NCBI RefSeq assembly: GCF_022512515.1
Contig: NZ_JAKWBK010000001.1
Coordinates: 3,658,001 to 3,722,000, forward strand
Source of the DNA: Paraniabella hibiscisoli
GTDB lineage: Bacteria; Bacteroidota; Bacteroidia; Chitinophagales; Chitinophagaceae
DNA: 64,000 nucleotides
Direction of reading: 5' to 3'
The position numbers and the translations under genes are program-made. The notes under the pieces are model-generated. The model saw only the letters and a program-made list of their open reading frames with translations. It did no database searches and was not told the origin of the DNA. How positions within the stretch are numbered: position 1 is the first letter of the stretch; every line of letters begins with the position of its first letter. Positions 10,501-19,098 of the stretch are shown here, in pieces.

Positions 10501-11327
10501 TTTTGCACTTATAAAAGATAAGCTGATGCAGGTAAACCTGTCTAAGAATAACGAAATGATCATTTGGGAAAAAAATGATGAGATAGGTAGCCTGGTTACA
10601 GAGTATAACAAAATGGTGACCAAGCTACAGGTAAGTGCCGATGCTTTGGCCAAATCTGAGCGGCAGGAGGCCTGGCGGGAAATGGCGCGGCAGGTAGCAC
10701 ATGAAATAAAAATCCATTAACTCCTATGAAGCTGAGTTTGCAATACCTGCAGCGGGCTATTGACAATGATAGTCCTAATGTACAGCAGCTCACTTTTAAT
10801 GTTTCCAAAACGCTGGTTGAACAAATTGATCACTTATCAAAGATCGCAGCAGACTTTTCACAGTTTGCCAATATTAACCAGGTTAAGACAGAGATATTTG
10901 ATCTACATGAAGTCATTCAGCCATTGATTGTTATTTACAGTAAAAACCCGGAGGTAGATCTGTTATGGCAACCACTTTCGCAACCTATTAATGTATTTGC
11001 TGACAAAACGCATATGAACCGGGTATTTACTAACCTGTTTGGAAACGCCATAGAGGCTGCCCGGGAAGATGTGATCTGTAAAATGACAGTAAAAGAAAGG
11101 GTAGAGGGGAATAAGGTTTATGTAAGTGTGAGCGATAATGGTGTAGGTATAAAAGATGAAATGCTGGATAAAATATTCACGCCCAACTTTACAACCAAAA
11201 CCTCTGGTACCGGTTTAGGTCTCGCTATGTGTAAGACTATTGTTGAGCAGGCAGGGGGGAGATAACTTTTGAAACCGATATTAATAAAGGCACCACCTTT
11301 CATATTGAACTTCCCCTGATAGATTAA
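7577..11327 (+). CDS. NtrY-like membrane sensor histidine kinase (about five frameshifts)
   Basis: A large sensor kinase of about 1,250 residues after repair. The N-terminus has one membrane segment (residues ~10-30) and an extracytoplasmic region. A multi-span membrane block follows (encoded about 8,250-9,060), then a second extracellular region, a further membrane segment, a HAMP-like linker (LITNRITHSFALIKDKL) and the H-box VAHEIKNPLTPMKLS typical of the NtrY branch. An HATPase domain (NLFGNAIEAA, DNGVGI, GTGLGLAMCKTIVEQAGG) ends near HIELPLID. Breaks near 8,110, 8,270, 9,790, 10,712 and 11,255 are each repaired by a base change, for example one A in HEIKNP. The start overlaps mazG by 8 bases. 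No response regulator is adjacent, so the partner is unknown. Confidence 0.82.
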
Positions 11328-11338
11328 CGCACAAAAAA

Positions 11339-11360
11339 GCCGGTTGAAAAATCAACCGGC
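11339..11360. terminator. Bidirectional hairpin terminator between convergent genes
   Basis: A 9-bp perfect stem GCCGGTTGA (11339-11347) pairs with TCAACCGGC (11352-11360) with a 4-base loop. An A run precedes it and CTCTTTA follows, so it can serve the kinase gene on plus and the lipoprotein gene on minus. Confidence 0.75.
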
Positions 11361-11390
11361 CTCTTTATAGCTAAATGGTAATTGCTTCAA

Positions 11391-11609
11391 TTAGTGAGCA
11401 GCTTTAACTGAATCTACAGTTGCAGCAGCAGCTGAATCTACAGTAGCAGCAGCTGAATCGATTGTAGCTTTAGCTGAATCAGCGATAGCTTCAACCTGAG
11501 TGTTTAAAGAATCTGCAGTAGCTTCAGCAGCATCTTCAGTTTTAGTTTCAGCACTGTTACAAGCTGCGAAAGATACAGCGATCAAAGCAATTGCGAATAA
11601 TTTTTTCAT
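11391..11609 (-). CDS. Small Ala/Asp/Ser-rich lipoprotein
   Basis: A 72-residue predicted lipoprotein. The start at 11609 (MKKLFAIALIAVSFAACNS) gives a classic signal peptide with a lipobox ending at Cys17. The mature part is acidic and repetitive, with units such as ATVDSAA and ATIDSA, and looks like an extended or coiled surface or periplasmic tether. An in-frame ATG further upstream (11687) would place 26 residues before the signal peptide and is rejected. It lies 138 bases past the Rrf2 gene, outside the SUF operon, and is closed by the terminator at 11339-11360. The function is unknown. Confidence 0.7.
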   Translation of the reverse strand: MKKLFAIALIAVSFAACNSAETKTEDAAEATADSLNTQVEAIADSAKATIDSAAATVDSAAAATVDSVKAAH

Positions 11610-11746
11610 GATTGTCTTTTTTGTTGTTAAAATTATAATTTGAAGATTAATACCCAAAAGGCTAAGAGGTAACCCACAAAATGACAACTTTTTAAAATAT
11701 TTTTTAATTGAAAATCAATAAATTGTGTATTTTATTTATAAATATG

Positions 11747-12214
11747 TTATTTTTTGTCTAAAAATTCGGGACTTAGCGCGTCAAAAATGGTTTTGGATGC
11801 TTCATTTTCGCTGACAAGATCAAATAAGGTGATACGTTCCAGCAAATTATTTACGGTCATTTGAATCATTTGCCATAACGAGCGTGAGGAGCAATCTACA
11901 GAACTGGTGCAGAAACGCATCACAGCCCCGTTTTCATCGGTAAATTCTTTATCGAGTGGAGTACCCAACGCTTCTAATACTTGTTTGATGACTATTTCCT
12001 CGGCTGGTTTAGCCAAAACGTACCCTCCTTTATTACCAGGTGTGCTACGTATAAGGTTAGACATGCGAAGAAGCCTGGTCAGTTTCGCAATGTAATGCTG
12101 ACTTAGTTGTTCAGTTTCGCTTAATTGGGGTATGCTCATACCATCCTGGTCTTTGCAAGACCCTATGCGGATCAAAATCCTTAAGCCGTATTCTTCCTGT
12201 GCAGTAATTTTCAT
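11747..12214 (-). CDS. Rrf2-family transcriptional regulator (SUF operon regulator)
   Basis: A 155-residue winged-helix Rrf2 protein, related to IscR, starting MKITAQEEYGLRILIRIG. The DNA-binding region includes IPQLSETEQLSQHYIAKL and the wing GNKGGYVLAKP. Two cysteines spaced C-x5-C (residues ~102 and ~108) match the first two Fe-S ligands of IscR. The third IscR cysteine is not at its expected place, although another Cys lies near residue 19. As the last gene of the SUF operon, 10 bases after the DUF59 gene, it probably senses Fe-S or redox state and controls the operon by feedback. That role is inferred from the family and position. Confidence 0.88.
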   Translation of the reverse strand: MKITAQEEYGLRILIRIGSCKDQDGMSIPQLSETEQLSQHYIAKLTRLLRMSNLIRSTPGNKGGYVLAKPAEEIVIKQVLEALGTPLDKEFTDENGAVMRFCTSSVDCSSRSLWQMIQMTVNNLLERITLFDLVSENEASKTIFDALSPEFLDKK

Positions 12215-12223
12215 ATAGAGTAT

Positions 12224-12544
12224 TTACATAAAGCCGAGTTCGAGTTGCGCTATTTCACTCATCATTGATTTATTCCATGGTGGGTCCCAGGTTACCGTAA
12301 CCAATACATCACTTACGCCTTCAACCGCCCGTACTTTTTCATCCACTTCCAATGGAAGCGATTGGGCAGCAGGGCATCCGGGTGCAGTTAGCGTCATCAA
12401 AACAAAAACATTTCCACCCTCATTTACCTCTATTTTATAGATGAGTCCCAGCTCTAAAATATTTACCGGCAATTCAGGGTCAAAGATGGTTTTAATAACC
12501 TCTACTACCTTTTCTTTTATTTCTTCTTCGTTCATTTTGTTCAA
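12224..12544 (-). CDS. DUF59/MIP18-family Fe-S assembly protein (SufT/PaaD-like)
   Basis: A 106-residue protein of the DUF59 (MIP18, SufT, PaaD N-domain) family, which takes part in Fe-S cluster maturation. The core IFDPELPVNILELGLIY and the TLTAPGCPAAQSLP segment with its conserved Cys are present, as is VTVTWDPPW. It lies between sufE and the Rrf2 gene, 37 and 9 bases from its neighbours, so it is part of the SUF operon. The start at 12544 (MNKMNEEEIKEKV) is well placed. The exact step it serves is not known from sequence. Confidence 0.9.
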   Translation of the reverse strand: MNKMNEEEIKEKVVEVIKTIFDPELPVNILELGLIYKIEVNEGGNVFVLMTLTAPGCPAAQSLPLEVDEKVRAVEGVSDVLVTVTWDPPWNKSMMSEIAQLELGFM

Positions 12545-12581
12545 GGTTTAATGTTTAAGATTAGAAGTCCAATGCCGAATA

Positions 12582-13019
12582 TTATGCATCAAACTTTAAA
12601 CTTTTAAACGCTAAAGCATAGTTCTTCATTTGTCTTACCATTGCTAACAGGCCATTAGAACGGGTTTGTGCCAGGTGACTCGTCATGCCGATCTTATTAA
12701 TAAAGTCCATATTGGCGTTTAAGATCTCATCAGGCGTATGGCCACTCAATACCCTGATCAACATACTGATCAGGCCTTTTACAATAATCGCGTCACTTTC
12801 TGCCTGGTAAAATACTTTACCATCCCGGTAATCAGCGGCCAGCCATACAGTAGATTGGCATCCTTTTACTTTATTTTCGTCTTTTTTATGCTCATCGGGT
12901 AATGGGGCAAGCTTTTTACCAAGATCAATGATATATTCATACTTACCATCCCAGCTATCGAACAGCGAAAACTCGTCTACGATTTCTGCCTCTGTTTGTT
13001 CTATTGAATTTTCTATCAT
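12582..13019 (-). CDS. sufE: Cysteine desulfuration protein SufE
   Basis: SufE accepts persulfide sulfur from SufS and passes it to the SufBCD scaffold. The 145-residue protein has the family signature with the acceptor cysteine in VKGCQSTVW (residue ~54), then SDAIIVKGLISMLIRVLSG and the C-terminal LAQTRSNGLLAMVRQMKNYA. The start at 13019 gives MIENSIEQTEAE, and the length is normal. It lies downstream of sufS, separated by a small TonB-C-like gene. Confidence 0.95.
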   Translation of the reverse strand: MIENSIEQTEAEIVDEFSLFDSWDGKYEYIIDLGKKLAPLPDEHKKDENKVKGCQSTVWLAADYRDGKVFYQAESDAIIVKGLISMLIRVLSGHTPDEILNANMDFINKIGMTSHLAQTRSNGLLAMVRQMKNYALAFKSLKFDA

Positions 13020-13101
13020 TTTAACTACTTCTTGTTCAAAATATCTCTGACGGTTGTTCTGCTATAGCCAATGTTTAGCAGCACATTGTCAGATTTCCTT
13101 T

Positions 13102-13532
13102 CTATCGTATAAAAACCTTCAGGGCAACCCAGCTTTTCACAAAGCGACCGCTAAAACTGCCCGGTTGCCATGAACAGGCGGATTGTACAAAGGTTCGTAA
13201 CAAGTTATTTTTGAACAGCTTGTTCTCTGTTCCTTCTACCATCAGATTACTCATCATGCCCTCCTGGTCAATAATAAACCTTACCACTGCGGTGTCACTG
13301 AGAAATTTATCAACCGGATAGGCATTCAGGTGAAAAAACTGATGTTCTGGCTTAAAAATGTCCCTAATCCCGATTGTCCTATAAAAGAAGGAGCTACTTC
13401 AGTTTTAGTGAATACCTGTTGAGTACTGTCTTTTTCATCTTTGTAACAGCGTGATTTGTCTAAATTATTTAACTGGGCCCAACCTTTGACAGGAATGACG
13501 GCTAAAATCAAGATGATAAATACTTTAAACAT
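13102..13532 (-). CDS. Small secreted protein with TonB C-terminal-like fold, inside the SUF operon (one frameshift)
   Basis: The start at 13532 (MFKVFIILILAVIPVKGWAQ) gives a signal peptide. The mature part has the layout of the energy-transducer TonB C-terminal domain: EVAPSF near residue 46, VVRFIIDQEG in the middle, then a helix and a Trp-Pro-Gly (WQPGSFSGRFVKSW) close. It has no proline-rich spacer and no membrane anchor beyond the signal, so it is not a full TonB. The frame breaks near 13335 in a T run, and one added T restores continuity. It lies 12 bases past sufS and 82 before sufE, so it is transcribed with them. An exported protein within a cytosolic Fe-S operon is unexpected, and its function is unknown. 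Confidence 0.6.
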
Positions 13533-13544
13533 TCACCTGGATAC

Positions 13545-14791
13545 TTATCTTAATACTTTCACGGCTCTGTTTAATCCTTCTATTAGTTTGTCTACCTCTT
13601 CTATCGTATTATACAAAGCAAAAGAAGCACGTATAGTACCTGGTATGCAAAACCGGTTCATTAGGGGTTCAGCGCAATGATGTCCTGTTCTTACTGCGAT
13701 GCCTTTATTATCCAAAAGTATGCCTATATCTTGCGGGTGAACACCGCTGATAACAAAAGATAGGACGCTTACTTTATGATCGTTATCACCAATGATTTGC
13801 AGCCCTTCAATAGCACGTAGCTTTTCGGTTGCGTAGTTTAACAACAGGTCTTCGTGCTTACGGATATTGCTTTTACCGATCTTATTAATATAATCAATGG
13901 CCGGTTTTAAAGCAATGGCATCGGCAATATTGGGTGTGCCTGCTTCAAATTTATAAGGTAGTTCGTTGTAAGTGGTCTTTTCGAATGTTACTTCTTTAAT
14001 CATTTCACCACCACCTGCAAATACCGGCATAGCGTTCAACAGGTCTTTTTGCCGTATAAAATACCCATACCTGTAGGGCCTAATAGCTTGTGCGAGGAGA
14101 AAGCGAAGAAGTCACAGTCAAGCTCCTGTACATCAATATCCAGGTGCATGGCGCTTTGTGCACCATCGATCAATACTACAGCGCCATGTTTATGTGCCAG
14201 GTTAATAATCTCTTTCACCGGGTTTACCGTTCCCATGGCATTGGATACATGGTTTACAGCTACCAGCCTGGTGCGATCATTCAACAGCGCTTTATACTCA
14301 TCTATGAGTAATTCGCCGTTATCGTTAACTGGAATTACCTTTAGTTTCGCTTTATTCTGTTCGCATATAATTTGCCAGGGAACAATATTGGAATGATGCT
14401 CCATTCCAGATATAATCAATTCATCTCCTTGTTTCAGATTTTGCCTTGCCCAGGTGTACGCTACCAGGTTGATACTTTCTGTAGTGCCACGGGTGTAAAT
14501 AATCTCCTCTCGTGAACTTGCATTAATGAAATTCTTAACGGTATCTCTGGTTGCCTCAAAATCTGCGGTTGCCTCTTCTGCTAATGAATGTATACCGCGG
14601 TGAACGTTGGCATTATTAAAGCTATAATAATGAACCAGCGCATCGATAACCGATTGCGGTTTTTGAGAAGTAGCGGCATTATCGAAGTATACCAAGGGGT
14701 GTCCCTTTACTTCCCGGCGAAGAATAGGGAAGTCTTTCCGGATAGCCGCTACATCGAAAGTATGTGTTGCATTTATAGTTGCTGTTTCCAT
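13545..14791 (-). CDS. sufS: Cysteine desulfurase SufS (one frameshift)
   Basis: A PLP-dependent enzyme that removes sulfur from L-cysteine as a persulfide for Fe-S assembly. The start at 14791 (METATINATHTF) is followed by RKDFPILRREVKGHPLVYFD, the PLP lysine in AFSSHKLLGPTG (residue ~233), and the active-site cysteine in GHHCAEPLM, which marks the SufS group. The frame breaks near 14040, where one added A in an A run turns GKKTC-stop into GKKDLLNAMPVF. The repaired length of about 415 residues is normal. Since this is the only desulfurase seen in what is usually the sole Fe-S system in these bacteria, the break is most likely a sequence error. Confidence 0.93.
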
Positions 14792-14869
14792 AATGACCCG
14801 GGTTGTAATGTCATTAAAGTAACATTAAGAAATAATTAGATTTCTCAGCTTCGTTTAATGACAAAAAAG

Positions 14870-16174
14870 TTATAAATCCAGTTTCTTTACTACCAATTTC
14901 TCCACGAACGTTCTTACATTTTCGTGCCTGATCTTTTCTAATACATCTAATGCGAAGCCATGGAGCAGGAGAGCCGTAGCTGTTTTTTCTTCGATGCCGC
15001 GAGAGCGCATATAGAAAAGGGCATCTTCATCCAGGCTACCTACCGTACAACCATGTGAACATTTTACATCGTCTGCAAAAATTTCCAACTGAGGTTTGGT
15101 ATTAACGCTGGCGTTGTCAGACAATAATATATTACGGTTACTTTGGTAAGCATTTGTTTTCTGCGCGATTTGGCGTACAAATATTTTACCGTTGAAAACT
15201 CCGGTTGAATTACCATTCAATACGCCTTTGTATAATTCATTGCTCAGGCAATGAGGCTGGCGATTATCTACCACTGTGTGGTTGTCGATATGCGTTTGCT
15301 GGTCTCCCAGGTATAATCCAAACATGTTAGCTTCGCAATGCTCTGCAGACATAACCATGTTGAGGTTATTACGAATAAGGCCTCCATTCAGAGAAACGGT
15401 AACAACGTTGGCCACACTTTTACCTACCTGGTGTACATGCGTAGTACTTACCACTTTAGAGTTTGCCTCATCATTCTGAATTTTATACAAATCCAGGATC
15501 GCATCTTTTTCTACCACTAATTCGATAACCTGGTTGGTAAAACTCTCGTCGGCACCAATAGTTAGAAATGTTTCTACGATCTGCACCTGTGCATTTTGGG
15601 CAACATGTACCAGACTTCTTGGCTGGGCAAAAATATTGCCGTTGCGGGCATCTGTAATATTATAAAGGTAAATAGGGTGACTGGCAGCTTTGCTTTTAAA
15701 CACATGTACAAACACACCTTCCTGTATAAATGCTGTATTTAAAGCGTTGATGCCATCTTTGTGATAAGAGGCGCTATGTCCCAAATGCTCTTTTACAATA
15801 GCACCATATTGAGTATGAGAGGCCGCTGCCTGCAGTGACGTGATTTCTAATTCTTCAGATCTCGTATGCGATAGCTCGGGATGAAAATGCCCGTTGATAA
15901 AGACAATCAGGTTGGCTTCTTCGTGACCCGGCAATTGTAGCTTTTCCAGGTCTGCGGCTGTAAATGATTGCTCCTTCAGATCTGTCGTAAAGTGATAGTC
16001 TTTCCCAAAGAAATCATTAATACGTGTATATTTCCATTCCTCATGCTTTACCGTAGGAATGCCTGTTTGTTCAAATTCGGAGAACGCTTCATCTCTCATA
16101 GCCTTAATATGAGTATCTACAGGATTTGCCTGAAGCTGTTCAAAACGTTCTTTAAAATAAGTAATTGTATCCAT
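14870..16174 (-). CDS. sufD: Fe-S cluster assembly protein SufD
   Basis: A 434-residue scaffold subunit of the SufBCD complex, with a right-handed beta-helix core. Family traits are the N-terminal helical region with EEWKYTRINDFF, the central repetitive beta stretch, and the C-terminal DDVKCSHGCTVGSLDEDALFYMRSRGI block containing the SufB-SufD conserved Cys/His cluster. It is intact. The gene lies 28 bases after the Uma2-like gene, which separates it from sufC. Confidence 0.95.
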   Translation of the reverse strand: MDTITYFKERFEQLQANPVDTHIKAMRDEAFSEFEQTGIPTVKHEEWKYTRINDFFGKDYHFTTDLKEQSFTAADLEKLQLPGHEEANLIVFINGHFHPELSHTRSEELEITSLQAAASHTQYGAIVKEHLGHSASYHKDGINALNTAFIQEGVFVHVFKSKAASHPIYLYNITDARNGNIFAQPRSLVHVAQNAQVQIVETFLTIGADESFTNQVIELVVEKDAILDLYKIQNDEANSKVVSTTHVHQVGKSVANVVTVSLNGGLIRNNLNMVMSAEHCEANMFGLYLGDQQTHIDNHTVVDNRQPHCLSNELYKGVLNGNSTGVFNGKIFVRQIAQKTNAYQSNRNILLSDNASVNTKPQLEIFADDVKCSHGCTVGSLDEDALFYMRSRGIEEKTATALLLHGFALDVLEKIRHENVRTFVEKLVVKKLDL

Positions 16175-16201
16175 TAATATTGTTTGCTAATATGAGATTT
16201 G

Positions 16202-16780
16202 TTATATAGTACGCAACGTTACATTGCTGTAGAGCTCTTTGAAAGAAAGAGAAAATCCAATTGACGATATTTTTAAACTGCCTTCTGCTCCTTCCGTAAC
16301 TGCAATATTCCACAATTCATCCTCCTGTCTGCGGTATATTACTACCGATTGCAGTGTACTGTCTATTAATATGTACTCTTTAAGAGACGGAATGCGTTGG
16401 TAAAATAGGAACTTTTTACTCGTATCGTATTCACGGGTAGTTTCTGATAAAACCTCAAAAATAACCGTAGGGTTTTTTACAGTGTCACGCTGTTCGTCTG
16501 TTACTTCAGGTGAACCACAAATAATCGTAGCATCCGGGTAGGTGTATGTTGCCGCCGAGGGAATGCTAACTCTAAGGTCGCTGGGGAAAATATTACAGTC
16601 TTTTTCTTTTAAAAAAACGCCAACTTCTCTTATCAAATTCGATACAATAGTATTGTGAGCAATGCTTGCACCGGCCATAGCTACCACGTCACCATTAAAG
16701 TAATGGTGCTTGGTCGAGGATCTTCGCTCTTCCGCGAGATAAACCTCAGGACTAATGGGTTTTAATGCCGGGTAAGCCAT
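16202..16780 (-). CDS. Uma2-family (DUF820) putative restriction-endonuclease-like protein
   Basis: A 192-residue protein of the Uma2/DUF820 family, which has a PD-(D/E)XK nuclease-like fold. Visible traits are the N-terminal VYLAEERRSSTKHHYFNGDVVAMAGAS, the candidate catalytic Asp in TYPDATIIC and Glu in VIFEVLSETT, followed by a Lys in DTSKKFLFY. The family is abundant in cyanobacteria and scattered in Bacteroidota, often within mobile or accessory contexts. Cellular targets are unknown. It is placed between sufC (10 bases) and sufD (27 bases) on the same strand, so it is an insertion that keeps operon spacing. Base composition does not look different from its neighbours. Confidence 0.85.
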   Translation of the reverse strand: MAYPALKPISPEVYLAEERRSSTKHHYFNGDVVAMAGASIAHNTIVSNLIREVGVFLKEKDCNIFPSDLRVSIPSAATYTYPDATIICGSPEVTDEQRDTVKNPTVIFEVLSETTREYDTSKKFLFYQRIPSLKEYILIDSTLQSVVIYRRQEDELWNIAVTEGAEGSLKISSIGFSLSFKELYSNVTLRTI

Positions 16781-16790
16781 GTTTTTATTT

Positions 16791-17540
16791 TTAAACCAGC
16801 GCGCTCTTAATAAAATCGTATCCTTTTTCTTCCAGCTCGTAAGCTAGTTCTTTAGTACCCGATTTTACGATCTGGCCATTATACAGTACATGTACGAAAT
16901 CGGGAACGATATAATCTAATAAACGCTGATAGTGAGTAATTACCAGGATACCGTTTTCAGCAGTACGTAATTTGTTTACGCCGTTTGCAACAATCCTGAT
17001 CGCATCAATATCCAGACCTGAATCTGTTTCATCCAGTATGGCTAATTTAGGCTCCAGCATGGCCATTTGGAAGATCTCATTACGTTTTTTCTCACCGCCG
17101 GAGAAACCTTCATTTAGAGAACGGCTCAGCATTACCTGGTCAATTTCTACCAAAGCCATTTTCTCTTTCATTTTTTTAAGGAAAGAAACAGCGTCCAATT
17201 CTTCTTCGCCACGATATTTGCGTACTTCGTTTACGGCCGTTTTCATGAAGTTGGTAGTACTCAAACCTGGAATTTCAACAGGATATTGAAAACTAAGGAA
17301 TACACCTTCGCCCGCACGCTCTTCAGGAGCCAGTTCTAAAAGGTCTTTTCCCAGAAACTCTACCGATCCACCTAATACTTCATAGTCTGCTTTACCAGCT
17401 AATACAGAAGCCAGGGTGCTTTTACCCGAACCGTTAGGTCCCATAATAGCGTGTACTTCACCGGGGTTTATTTGTAAATTAATTCCTTTTAATATTTCTC
17501 TATCTTCAATACCTGCTCTCAGGTTGTTTATCTTCAGCAT
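16791..17540 (-). CDS. sufC: Fe-S cluster assembly ATPase SufC
   Basis: A cytosolic ABC-type ATPase that powers the SufBCD scaffold. The 249-residue protein has Walker A GPNGSGKST (residues ~35-43), the Q-loop SFQYPVEIPG, the variant signature FSGGEKKRNEI, Walker B LAILDETDSGLDIDA with the SufC-typical DETDSGLD, and the switch His in VITHYQRLL. Full length and intact. It directly follows sufB (61 bases). Confidence 0.97.
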   Translation of the reverse strand: MLKINNLRAGIEDREILKGINLQINPGEVHAIMGPNGSGKSTLASVLAGKADYEVLGGSVEFLGKDLLELAPEERAGEGVFLSFQYPVEIPGLSTTNFMKTAVNEVRKYRGEEELDAVSFLKKMKEKMALVEIDQVMLSRSLNEGFSGGEKKRNEIFQMAMLEPKLAILDETDSGLDIDAIRIVANGVNKLRTAENGILVITHYQRLLDYIVPDFVHVLYNGQIVKSGTKELAYELEEKGYDFIKSALV

Positions 17541-17601
17541 TTTATAACTTATTTGTAAATTTTTATTTTAGATTGATTGGTGGCGATATATTAAATTTAT
17601 A

Positions 17602-19086
17602 TTAACCTACACTTCCTTCCAGGCTGATTGCCAATAATTTCTGAGCTTCAACTGCAAATTCCATTGGTAATTGATTCATCACTTCTTTTGCAAAACCATT
17701 AATGATCAAAGCAACAGCTGTTTCAGTATCAATACCGCGCTGGTTACAATAGAAGATCTGGTCTTCACCAATTTTCGAAGTAGTAGCTTCATGCTCAACC
17801 ATACCCGTGCTATTTTTTACCTCAATATATGGGAACGTATGTGCACCACACTTGTCACCCAGCAATAAAGAATCGCACTGGGAGAAGTTACGTGCATTAG
17901 ATGCATTTTTACCTACTCTTACTAAACCTCTATAGCTGTTATTGCTGTAACCTGCTGATATACCTTTACTTACAATACGGCTTCTCGTATTTTTCCCGAT
18001 ATGCAACATTTTCGTTCCTGTATCAGCCTGTTGGCGATTATTAGTAACTGCCACGGAATAGAATTCACCGATAGAGTTATCACCCTGAAGAATTACACTT
18101 GGGTATTTCCAGGTAATAGAAGATCCTGTTTCTACCTGAGTCCAGCTTATTTTGGAGTTAACGCCTTTACAAATACCCCGTTTGGTAACAAAGTTGTAAA
18201 TACCACCTTTTCCATCTTTATCGCCGGGATACCAGTTCTGAACAGTAGAATATTTTACTTCTGCATTATCTAAAGCAATAATTTCGACAACTGCTGCATG
18301 TAATTGATTTTCATCTCTCATTGGGGCTGTACATCCCTCCAGGTAACTTACATAAGCACCCTCTTCTGCTACAATTAGCGTACGCTCAAACTGACCTGTA
18401 TTTTCAGCATTGATGCGGAAATAGGTAGAAAGCTCCATTGGACTGCGAACGCCTTTGGGAATAAAGCAAAATGAACCATCGCTAAATACTGCTGAATTCA
18501 AAGCAGAAAAGTAATTATCGGTAACGGGTACAACACTACCTAAATACTGTCGAACCAGTTCTGGGTGTTCCTGTATGGCCTCGCTCATAGAGCAGAAAAT
18601 AATACCTAATTCACCCAGTTGTTCCTTGAAAGAAGTACCGATTGAGATGCTATCAATAACCGCGTCCACAGCGACACCAGTGAGGCGTTTTTGTTCTGCC
18701 AGGGAAATACCTAGTTTTTCAAAAGTTTTGATCAACTCCGGATCTACTTCGTCCAGGCTATTAGGCTTTACCTTTTGCTTGGGCGCAGAATAATAAATCA
18801 CATCCTGGTAATTGATGGGTGGGAAAGTAACATTAGCCCAGTTAGGCTCCTTCATTTTAAGCCACTGAGCGTAGGCTTTCAACCGCCACTCCAACATCCA
18901 TTCCGGTTCATTTTTCTTTGCTGAAATAAAACGTACAATATCTTCACTTAACCCTTTGGGGGCAGATTCTGATTCAATTTCTGTTACAAAACCATATTTA
19001 TATTCGCTGTTTACATGGCTTTCTATCGGATCAAACTCAACCTCTGTGGTTTCGGGTTTTATTAATTGGTCTGTATCTGTGTTCAT
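17602..19086 (-). CDS. sufB: Fe-S cluster assembly protein SufB
   Basis: The 494-residue main scaffold subunit, on which new Fe-S clusters are built with SufC and SufD. Family blocks are [11 protein letters not shown] near residue 29, [22 protein letters not shown]-like [38 protein letters not shown] with its conserved Cys, and the C-terminal [21 protein letters not shown]. Unbroken. It is the first gene of the SUF operon. A TACCTTTG promoter element lies only 4 bases before the start codon. Confidence 0.97.
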   Translation of the reverse strand: MNTDTDQLIKPETTEVEFDPIESHVNSEYKYGFVTEIESESAPKGLSEDIVRFISAKKNEPEWMLEWRLKAYAQWLKMKEPNWANVTFPPINYQDVIYYSAPKQKVKPNSLDEVDPELIKTFEKLGISLAEQKRLTGVAVDAVIDSISIGTSFKEQLGELGIIFCSMSEAIQEHPELVRQYLGSVVPVTDNYFSALNSAVFSDGSFCFIPKGVRSPMELSTYFRINAENTGQFERTLIVAEEGAYVSYLEGCTAPMRDENQLHAAVVEIIALDNAEVKYSTVQNWYPGDKDGKGGIYNFVTKRGICKGVNSKISWTQVETGSSITWKYPSVILQGDNSIGEFYSVAVTNNRQQADTGTKMLHIGKNTRSRIVSKGISAGYSNNSYRGLVRVGKNASNARNFSQCDSLLLGDKCGAHTFPYIEVKNSTGMVEHEATTSKIGEDQIFYCNQRGIDTETAVALIINGFAKEVMNQLPMEFAVEAQKLLAISLEGSVG

Positions 19087-19090
19087 CCGG

Positions 19091-19098
19091 CAAAGGTA
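19091..19098 (-). promoter_or_regulatory. Candidate -7 promoter element of the SUF operon
   Basis: The minus strand reads TACCTTTG, a perfect TAnnTTTG match, ending 4 bases before the sufB ATG at 19086. If used, transcription would start at or next to the start codon, giving an mRNA with almost no leader. A good -33 TTTG is not seen at the usual spacing, only a T-rich stretch. Confidence 0.4.
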
